DNA from: Herpetosiphon geysericola
GTDB taxonomy: Bacteria > Chloroflexota > Chloroflexia > Chloroflexales > Herpetosiphonaceae
Reading direction: 5' to 3'
Assembly (NCBI RefSeq): GCF_001306135.1
Contig: NZ_LGKP01000010.1
Coordinates: forward strand, 38,741-102,740
Length of the DNA stretch: 64,000 bases
A program made the position numbers and the translations under genes. The stretch's first letter is position 1. The number at the start of each line of letters is the position of its first letter. This document shows positions 58,701-64,000 of the stretch, one piece after another. Below the pieces are notes generated by a model that saw nothing but the letters and a program-made list of their open reading frames with translations, ran no database searches and was not told the origin of the DNA.

Positions 58701-58907
58701 CTATTTATGGTTTCTGAGTTTCCACTGTCGATCATTCCACCGTTCGATCATCGCTTCGACGGTGCGCCGGATAACAAAGCGCTTGCATTCTTGGCATTTC
58801 AGCATATGCAGGTTTGGCCACACGATTTTATAGACCATAGCCCGGCGGCTTTCGTTGCAACTACATGGCGTTGCGCGGAGGATTGGGTGGCGTTCATCGA
58901 TCATCAT
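58701..58907 (-). CDS. Lar-like small zinc protein
   Basis: A 68-residue protein. A CSC pair (17-19) and CQEC (39-42) could hold zinc. The end TVEAMIERWNDRQ matches the T-x-x-EAIxxWNxR tail of Lar/restriction-alleviation-like phage proteins. Lar of the Rac prophage modulates type I restriction, but many relatives have no proven role. AGGAG precedes the ATG. Confidence 0.65.
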   Translation of the reverse strand: MMIDERHPILRATPCSCNESRRAMVYKIVWPNLHMLKCQECKRFVIRRTVEAMIERWNDRQWKLRNHK

Positions 58908-58920
58908 GGATTGATTGCTC

Positions 58921-60453
58921 CTAGGCTAGACTTTGAATCACCTGACCAACCAGCCATTGCATAACTGGTGGTGTTACTGCATTCCCAAATTGCTTAATCC
59001 GTTCGCGGGAGTTCCCCAAAACCACATAGTCGCTGGGGAATGCCATGGCGGCTCCCACTTCGTTGGGCTGGAGGATGCGGTATCCACAATCTTCTATGTT
59101 GATGGATTCAGGCTGGGCTATGTAATGAAGGGCCATGCCGGGAACGGTCGGCAATGGTTCCGCTAATTCCTTTGTGGCGTGGCGGCCTCCATAGTAGGAA
59201 ACTGTGAAGGGTGGCGCTACCACAGCATGCCGATCCTTTGTGGTGATCGTTCCTAATGGCTCGTCGATAGCGCGGCCTGTATCGTTGCTGTAATAGCTAC
59301 TAATAAATGGTGCTAGTAGCCCGTGGTGTTGGCCTCCAGCGCATACCGTCGCTAGCGGCTCGTCGATACCACGAACCGTTGAGTTATTGCGCAATTCCGT
59401 TATGAATGGAGGGATGCACAATCCTAATTCCTGTCGGGTGGTTTGGGTTGGCAGTGGCTCCATAGTGCTGGAGCTGCGGCGATCGTGTACTTCGTGGGTA
59501 TAGCCTTTGGGGATAAGCAAGCCATGGTGATCCGCTGCCGTGATCGTGCCAAGCGCTTGATCCACGGGTTTGCAGTAGCCCGGGCTATAGTTGGCTACAT
59601 AGAGGGCGGCGGGAGCTGAGGATTGGTAGCCTGCATACTTTTTGAGTCCATACCGGATTCGGGCTAAGGTTTTTTCTGCTAATGGGATTTTGCGATCTCC
59701 GATGCGCTGGATGGGCAAACCCCAATCGATCGCGTTGGCTGCCGCGAAGTAGTAGGGGGTGACGGCGCTCGCGCACGTTGGGCATAAGTAGCGATATTGC
59801 GCCTTATACTTGCCAGTTTTTTTAGTGGGATTCTTCCATGCCTGGACCGATCGCACGTTGGTAGCACATTTTTCACAGTGGGCCAATGGGTAATAGTCCA
59901 GCTTGGGTGCATGGTTGCCCTTACGCCAAAACACCACATACATGCGATCACGGCTTTGGGGGGTTGGCCAAACGAACATGGAATTGAGATAGACCTCACG
60001 ATGGGCATAGCCAAGATCGTGCATAGCCTTAAGCCAAGCATCATACAAAATCCACGATCGCGCATCAACGACATTTTCGACGATCACCGCTTGGTATCGA
60101 TGCTCTTCAGTAAAGCGCACCACATCCCACATGGTTGCGCGTGATCGTTCGGCGGCGGGGTCGGGCTTGCCATTCTCCAGTAGTGAGATCTGGCGGGTTG
60201 GGCGCTTGACCCCTTTGGCCAGCGTATGCTCGGTGCATTCCGGGCTAGCAATCAGGATTGTCGTTGATGGGTATCGGCGCGGATTGCACGCTTGCACATC
60301 AGTGCAGTCGTGATCGGCGTTTGGGTGGTTGGTGTTGTGAGTTTGAATAGCGAGCGGCCAATGATTGAGCGCCATCCGGATTTCGGCTCCAGCGTTAGCA
60401 GCTCCGGTGCTGGAGCCTCCAGCTCCACAAAATAAATCGGTAACTGTGATCAT
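58921..60453 (-). CDS. DNA (cytosine-5) methyltransferase with inserted zinc ribbon
   Basis: A 510-residue enzyme. Motif I DLFCGAGGSSTGAANAG, motif IV IASPECTEH with catalytic Cys73 (SPEC in place of the usual PPC), motif VI IVENVVD, motif VIII SRDRMYVVFW. A four-Cys segment (CEKC...CPTC, about 190-230) is likely a zinc ribbon. The target region carries three related units (PFI..Y..., EPLxTxTxxxxHxLxxP). Motifs IX-X (QPNEVGAAMAFP, GNAVTPPVMQWL) complete it. Without a partner nuclease it is probably a phage self-protection enzyme. Target unknown. Confidence 0.87.
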   Translation of the reverse strand: MITVTDLFCGAGGSSTGAANAGAEIRMALNHWPLAIQTHNTNHPNADHDCTDVQACNPRRYPSTTILIASPECTEHTLAKGVKRPTRQISLLENGKPDPAAERSRATMWDVVRFTEEHRYQAVIVENVVDARSWILYDAWLKAMHDLGYAHREVYLNSMFVWPTPQSRDRMYVVFWRKGNHAPKLDYYPLAHCEKCATNVRSVQAWKNPTKKTGKYKAQYRYLCPTCASAVTPYYFAAANAIDWGLPIQRIGDRKIPLAEKTLARIRYGLKKYAGYQSSAPAALYVANYSPGYCKPVDQALGTITAADHHGLLIPKGYTHEVHDRRSSSTMEPLPTQTTRQELGLCIPPFITELRNNSTVRGIDEPLATVCAGGQHHGLLAPFISSYYSNDTGRAIDEPLGTITTKDRHAVVAPPFTVSYYGGRHATKELAEPLPTVPGMALHYIAQPESINIEDCGYRILQPNEVGAAMAFPSDYVVLGNSRERIKQFGNAVTPPVMQWLVGQVIQSLA

Positions 60454-60455
60454 GC

Positions 60456-60926
60456 TTATATATCCATTACTAATTGCTTCGCCTTTATGGGGAGCAACTT
60501 AATTGCAGCTCGGTACGCTTGGTCAAATTCTTGGCCACGTTGGCGGCATCCCTCACGCCATGCCAGCAAGCCCGTGATAATCCCATGCTTATTGAGCCAA
60601 TGAATTGATCCGGACTGTTTGGCCAGTTCGACGAGTCGCGCACGCTTGTATCGTTTTTGAAGCTCGGCCACGATGGTGTTGTTAAGTTGCCAATCCTGAG
60701 AATCAACATTGGGCCAACTGGCCAATTCGACCCGAACCGCGAGAGAATTAAGCATGCGCGTGATCCGTTGGGCTTTGGTTCCGGTATGGGCAATGCCTAA
60801 GAGTTTGCACAATCCCTCTAGCTCGGGATTCGTGCAACATTCGAGATCCTCACGTTGCCAATCGCGGGGATTGCTTCGGTAGAGGCGTTGCCATCGTGGG
60901 GTAATGTGTAGAGTCAGGGTTATCAT
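60456..60926 (-). CDS. Early prophage protein with SAP-like motif
   Basis: The ATG at 60924-60926 (MIITLTLHITPRWQ) avoids overlap with the next gene; 156 residues. Residues ~30-60 read ECCTNPELEGLCKLLGIAHTGTKAQRITRML, like a SAP domain (L-x-x-LC-x-x-LG-x-x-x-x-G-x-K-x-x-x-I-x-R-L), which binds DNA. The rest is helical and basic (AELQKRYKRARLVELAKQ). Function unknown. Confidence 0.6.
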   Translation of the reverse strand: MITLTLHITPRWQRLYRSNPRDWQREDLECCTNPELEGLCKLLGIAHTGTKAQRITRMLNSLAVRVELASWPNVDSQDWQLNNTIVAELQKRYKRARLVELAKQSGSIHWLNKHGIITGLLAWREGCRQRGQEFDQAYRAAIKLLPIKAKQLVMDI

Positions 60927-60939
60927 AAGCAGCTCAATT

Positions 60940-61326
60940 CTAGGCCGCTGCGAGCTGCTGGATCGTTGCATCCAGTTGTTTCAGCACGGCGCGGGTTTTC
61001 TCATGGGTTGGGCCAAATTTCGCTTGGTTTACGCGGAGGCGTTGCTGGAGCATCTCCAGCTCGCGCCGCTTATTGTGATAACTTTGGTATCGTCGATTGG
61101 CCAACGCTTCTGCGGTGCGCAAATGCCCGGCCAGCTTGGGGATCAGGCGATCGATATGCGAAAACAAGATCGCTCGATTGGTCAATAAACCACGCTGGCC
61201 AGTTCGGTATAGCCGGGCGTTCGCGTTGATCGCCTGTCGGATAAATTCCGCTGCCTCGGGATCAAGGGCGGCGATCGCGGCAAGCGTGGCCGCGATCGGG
61301 TTGGGTGGGGGTGGTGGGATCATCAT
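60940..61326 (-). CDS. Early prophage protein, helical, unknown
   Basis: A 128-residue protein with a Pro-rich start and long helices (YHNKRRELEMLQQRLRVNQAKF), overlapping the upstream gene by four bases. No family recognised; the coiled-coil pattern suggests oligomerisation. Confidence 0.6.
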   Translation of the reverse strand: MMIPPPPPNPIAATLAAIAALDPEAAEFIRQAINANARLYRTGQRGLLTNRAILFSHIDRLIPKLAGHLRTAEALANRRYQSYHNKRRELEMLQQRLRVNQAKFGPTHEKTRAVLKQLDATIQQLAAA

Positions 61327-61658
61327 CGCCGTTGCTCCAGCATCGATGCAAGTTGATTGATCACGCTGGCCAGCTCGGCCACACTGATCACCACCATGCT
61401 GGAGCCACGCCGGAGCGTGACCCCTACCATGTTTTGACCAAGCTCCAGCGGCTGCGCATCGGGGATGTTCGCGGCCTGTGGTTCGCTCCAGTCGGTCAAA
61501 AACTGGAGCGCGGCATCATAGGCGGCGTTATCTTCCATCCCCTCTTCATCCTTGAATGTTTGGGCCAACTGGAGCACGTCGGCCAATAAAACGCCGGGAG
61601 GCATAGCGGGAGCGATAGGTGCTTTTTTCTTCGTTCTGGTTGAGATTCTCGGCTGCAT
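61323..61658 (-). CDS. Early prophage protein, unknown
   Basis: A 111-residue protein with AAGGAG upstream. The N-terminal ~25 residues are basic and Pro-rich. The rest has an acidic helix (DNAAYDAALQFLTDW) and a strand pair (MVGVTLRRGSSMVVISVAEL). No family recognised. Confidence 0.6.
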   Translation of the reverse strand: MQPRISTRTKKKAPIAPAMPPGVLLADVLQLAQTFKDEEGMEDNAAYDAALQFLTDWSEPQAANIPDAQPLELGQNMVGVTLRRGSSMVVISVAELASVINQLASMLEQRR

Positions 61659-61696
61659 CGGCTATACTCCTTTCGATCTGTGCTTTCATCAGGTGC

Positions 61697-62140
61697 TTAG
61701 ATCCGGCGGTCACTGGTCGTAACAGTGGCCGCTTTTTTGTGCCGTTTGGCTTTCGCTTCAACTCCCGCGAGCCGCTCCAGTTTGGCGATCGTTGTCTCCA
61801 GCTGCCACAGCATGATCTCGTCGCCGTCGGTTGATGCGCGGAGGCGTTCGGCGCGGTAGACGGCTAGCGCTGCGGGGATCGCGGTCGTCGATAATCCGGT
61901 GCGCTGAATCATGCGCATAATGGCCGGATTCAAAAGCCACGATCGCCACTGATTAAACAATTCGCTCCGCTTGAGCCAAATCCGGTAGGCAACATCAACC
62001 ATGCGGTTGAGCTGCACCATGGTGGCTGGGTGATAGCACATCTCTAGGCGATGGCCTAGGTCAACCCAACGCCGAAGTGCATCCTTGACGGTGCTCTCGG
62101 TAATTGGGTGCGGTTGGGTATCGATGATCGGTGCTGCCAT
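61697..62140 (-). CDS. Early prophage protein, unknown
   Basis: A 147-residue helical protein (VDLGHRLEMCYHPATMVQLNRMVDVAYRIW) with AGGAG nine bases before its ATG. Its C-terminus is very basic (KAKRHKKAATVTTSDRRI). No family recognised; nucleic-acid contact is possible. Confidence 0.6.
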   Translation of the reverse strand: MAAPIIDTQPHPITESTVKDALRRWVDLGHRLEMCYHPATMVQLNRMVDVAYRIWLKRSELFNQWRSWLLNPAIMRMIQRTGLSTTAIPAALAVYRAERLRASTDGDEIMLWQLETTIAKLERLAGVEAKAKRHKKAATVTTSDRRI

Positions 62141-62171
62141 TGGTCTACACTCCTATATCAAAAAGGACTCT

Positions 62172-62654
62172 TTAGGCGGCTACGGGTTTGGCCAGCAACT
62201 TGGCCAGCTGGTCGCGTGCGGCCATCTCTTTTTTGGCCAGCATTTCCGCGCGATCAAGGCGCTCTTGCTTCATGGCGTTGATCCATTGGCGCTGGATAAT
62301 CCGGATGGTCTGGAGCAAGGCGGTTTTGGGATCATCGATCACGAATTGCTCTGGCTCCGGTGTGGATTGGGCTGGCTCCAGCTCGTGGCAAAGACGCGGA
62401 TCACGTTCGTTGCGGTATTTTTCAACCATGGAATCGAAGATCTGATCGGCATCGCTCGTCGATTCCACCACGCGGCTTTGCTCCACAATGAGAGCAAACG
62501 GACTGGAGACGCGCACATAGTATTGAAACAAGCCAAGGCTTGGGTAGTGGTGGCGGAGCAAATTAATTTCATATCCATTTGCGAGTTGCTCCCGACGGCC
62601 ACCACTGGCTGGCATGACTTCATGCTTAGGCTTGCGGCTTTTTCCTTTACTCAT
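62172..62654 (-). CDS. Early prophage protein, unknown
   Basis: The ATG at 62652-62654 (MSKGKSRKPKHEV) follows GGAGGA at five bases; 160 residues. A basic N-terminus, an internal alpha/beta part (LFQYYVRVSSPFALIVEQSRVVESTSDADQIF) and a C-terminal long helix (QRQWINAMKQERLDRAEMLAKKEMAARDQL). No family recognised. Confidence 0.6.
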   Translation of the reverse strand: MSKGKSRKPKHEVMPASGGRREQLANGYEINLLRHHYPSLGLFQYYVRVSSPFALIVEQSRVVESTSDADQIFDSMVEKYRNERDPRLCHELEPAQSTPEPEQFVIDDPKTALLQTIRIIQRQWINAMKQERLDRAEMLAKKEMAARDQLAKLLAKPVAA

Positions 62655-62713
62655 AGAATCCTCCATACAAACGAACTAAATAGCGTTATCGGGGCCAAAT
62701 CGACCAGAGATCC

Positions 62714-62737
62714 GCGCGAGGTGGTAGAGCCTCGCGC
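62714..62737 (-). other. Intercistronic hairpin
   Basis: GCGCGAGG (62714-62721) pairs with CCTCGCGC (62730-62737) around an 8-base loop, immediately after the stop of the gene at 62741-63127. No U-run, so perhaps a processing or stability stem. Confidence 0.5.
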
Positions 62738-62740
62738 TTA

Positions 62741-63127
62741 TCACTTTTTTTGTTCGTCGTACATAATCCACCAACCAATCTGGATTAATAGATAGTTCTC
62801 CAGCATGGTCAATGAGATGTCACTGGGATTGGCATTGGTTTTTTCGCCGTTGACCATATACGGGGCGATAACCCCTACCGACTGCAACCCTGTGAGATGG
62901 GTGCTTGGTAATAAGGCAATGGAGATCGCGCCATTGAACGGTGCAGGTTCAATGATCGCCATGTTGGCCATGCGCTGGATCGAACATTCATTCAAAAATG
63001 AAGAGCTAAGACTGGCGATCGCAGTCTCAAGGCTCGTTTGGGTTTCTTGGATGCGATCAAACTCGGTAGCATGTGAATCATCCAGATAGGCGGTATATGC
63101 GGCTAGTGCGCGGTCACGTAAGTTCAT
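62741..63127 (-). CDS. Early prophage protein, unknown
   Basis: A 128-residue protein with GGAGGAA before its ATG. N-terminal helices (NLRDRALAAYTAYLDD) and a middle alpha/beta segment (AIISIALLPSTHL-like). It directly follows the ERF gene in transcription order, so it may work in recombination or replication. No family recognised. Confidence 0.58.
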   Translation of the reverse strand: MNLRDRALAAYTAYLDDSHATEFDRIQETQTSLETAIASLSSSFLNECSIQRMANMAIIEPAPFNGAISIALLPSTHLTGLQSVGVIAPYMVNGEKTNANPSDISLTMLENYLLIQIGWWIMYDEQKK

Positions 63128-63151
63128 GGGTTGGTTCCTCCAGTTTGGCGA

Positions 63152-63793
63152 TTAACCCCGATATTGGCGTTCGTATTCGTACTGGCTTGGCTCTGGCGCG
63201 TAATATGCGCCACGCTCGCGGCTTTGCTTGTTTGGCTGCCGATTAGTCGGCTGCTGCTGGCGTTGGGTTGGCTGCTTTGTCGTCGGAGCCGGAGCGCTGC
63301 GGTTTTGGTTGGGCTGGGCTGGCTGCTTCGTCTGTTGCTGGCGTTGGGCTGGAGCGGGAGCCTGATCAGCCTCGGGATCATCGCCCGTGGGGATCATGAA
63401 CGTTTTTAGGAGCCAATATTTGATAGCTCCGGTGATCGCTTTATAGATCCCCTTGTCGCCCATATCAGCGCCTTGGCCAACAATGGTGCTGGAGTAGCCT
63501 TCCCCGGTATCAACATCCACGATCCCAATAGTTACATGAGCCGTGACGAGCATTTGTTTTCCGCTTGGGCTTAGCTCATGGTGGCATTGCTCCACCTGGG
63601 GAGGCAAAAAGATCAAGCCATGCTTGAGTAAGAGATTCCGCATGGTGATCGTGATATCAGTATCGGTAGCATACGCATAGCGCTGCTTTTCATTGAATCC
63701 GTTTTTTGGCAAAAATGGAACATCGCTCATTACGGCGAACATCTTTTGATAAAGCGCTACCTTGGGGTTGGGTGGTGGGGTTGGGTCTGTCAT
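63152..63793 (-). CDS. ERF family single-strand annealing recombinase
   Basis: A 213-residue protein, first gene of the leftward early operon, with GAGGTG before its ATG. Residues ~10-140 are the ERF domain: ALYQKMFAVMSDVPFLPKNG, YAYATDTDITITMRNLLLKHGLIF, then DVDTGEGYSSTIVGQGADMGDKGIYKAITGAIKYWLLKTFMIPTGDDPE. ERF proteins anneal complementary single strands during phage recombination and circularisation. The last ~70 residues are rich in Gln, Pro, Asn and Arg and end in a Tyr/Glu-rich tip, probably disordered and used for partner binding. Confidence 0.88.
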   Translation of the reverse strand: MTDPTPPPNPKVALYQKMFAVMSDVPFLPKNGFNEKQRYAYATDTDITITMRNLLLKHGLIFLPPQVEQCHHELSPSGKQMLVTAHVTIGIVDVDTGEGYSSTIVGQGADMGDKGIYKAITGAIKYWLLKTFMIPTGDDPEADQAPAPAQRQQQTKQPAQPNQNRSAPAPTTKQPTQRQQQPTNRQPNKQSRERGAYYAPEPSQYEYERQYRG

Positions 63794-63963
63794 ATAAACA
63801 CCTCTAAACTACTTGACCATATGTAAACATTTTATCATATGAATCAAATAAGTCAATAAATAAGTCAATATGAATTATATATTGTAATATCTTAGATATA
63901 GGTGTATTATTGACGAAACAATACGAATAGGCTATTATTTGATCAATTGCTTAGGGGGTCGCT
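63794..63963. promoter_or_regulatory. Divergent control region with tandem repeat and two promoters
   Basis: A very AT-rich spacer between the leftward ERF operon and a rightward regulator gene. AAATAAGTCAAT is repeated perfectly in tandem (63846-63857 and 63858-63869). Its inner TTGACT on the minus strand with TAAAAT 16 bases on can serve as the early promoter. On the plus strand TTGACG (63910-63915) and TATTAT (63933-63938) are 17 bases apart. The layout resembles a phage lysis-lysogeny switch; the repressor is not in the window. Confidence 0.65.
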
Positions 63964-64000
63964 ATGACTGAGACGTTTTACACCGTTGAGGACATTGCAG
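63964..64000 (+). CDS. Partial CDS, HTH/excisionase-like N-terminus
   Basis: The ATG follows AGGGGG at five bases and reads MTETFYTVEDIA before the window ends. TFYTVEDIA is the usual start of excisionase-type and other MerR-like HTH proteins (a strand, then helix 1). Divergent from the ERF operon, it may be an Xis- or Cro-like regulator. Confidence 0.55.
   Translation, partial: MTETFYTVEDIA

Overview
The window joins a bacterial chromosome segment (about 1-28.85 kb) to the left part of an integrated temperate phage (about 28.85 kb to the right edge). The chromosome looks like a filamentous Chloroflexota, most likely Herpetosiphon or a close relative. I infer this from the mix of a mevalonate kinase, several Ser/Thr kinases (one with TPRs, one with a zinc ribbon), a secreted glycosidase-like protein with Chloroflexi-style C-terminal repeats, and intergenic spacers filled with short dispersed repeats. 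No rRNA, complete tRNA or CRISPR array was seen.

Chromosome, left to right: an edge-truncated gene and a GNAT acetyltransferase; a secreted clan GH-A-like protein; a TIGR02588/TIGR02587 membrane pair beside a duplicated ThyX-like protein; an RlmM-like rRNA methyltransferase and RlmN; an AzgA-type purine permease and a lipoprotein between two near-identical terminators; a two-receiver GGDEF protein downstream of a membrane sensor; two Nudix hydrolases around a TPR kinase; a GT2 glycosyltransferase and mevalonate kinase; a large RND exporter with a repeat-filled insertion, divergent from a MarR regulator across a consensus promoter; an inositol-phosphatase family enzyme; and a zinc-ribbon kinase. 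Spacers at 0.7-1.05, 3.04-3.5, 6.36-6.7 and 9.03-9.95 kb carry the dispersed repeats. Two of them also hold copies of a double-hairpin element whose stems covary.

Prophage: the left attachment site appears to be a 17-bp tRNA/tmRNA 3'-end remnant just outside a leftward tyrosine integrase. A rightward block (30-38 kb) looks plasmid-like. It has an HTH initiator gene with nine internal iterons, a DNA methyltransferase, a ParM-like actin with a ribbon-helix-helix partner, a membrane protein, an FtsK/HerA-like ATPase, and at its end a TRADD-N-associated two-TM protein that looks like defence cargo. It ends at a bidirectional terminator.

From there to 63.8 kb everything reads leftward. In transcription order this is an ERF recombinase and small early genes, a C5 methyltransferase, a Lar-like zinc protein, an ASCH protein and a zinc-finger protein. 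Then comes a control region with two promoters, two DnaA boxes and terminators. After it lie the holin, a PLD-like protein, TerS, TerL, a portal/2H-phosphoesterase/MuF fusion, a protease-scaffold-capsid fusion, connectors, the tail tube, tail chaperones with a probable -1 frameshift, the tape measure and tail-tip proteins. This is a siphovirus with an HK97-type head. At the right edge a divergent promoter starts an excisionase/HTH-like gene, so the prophage continues beyond the window. Endolysin, repressor and the other attachment site were not seen.
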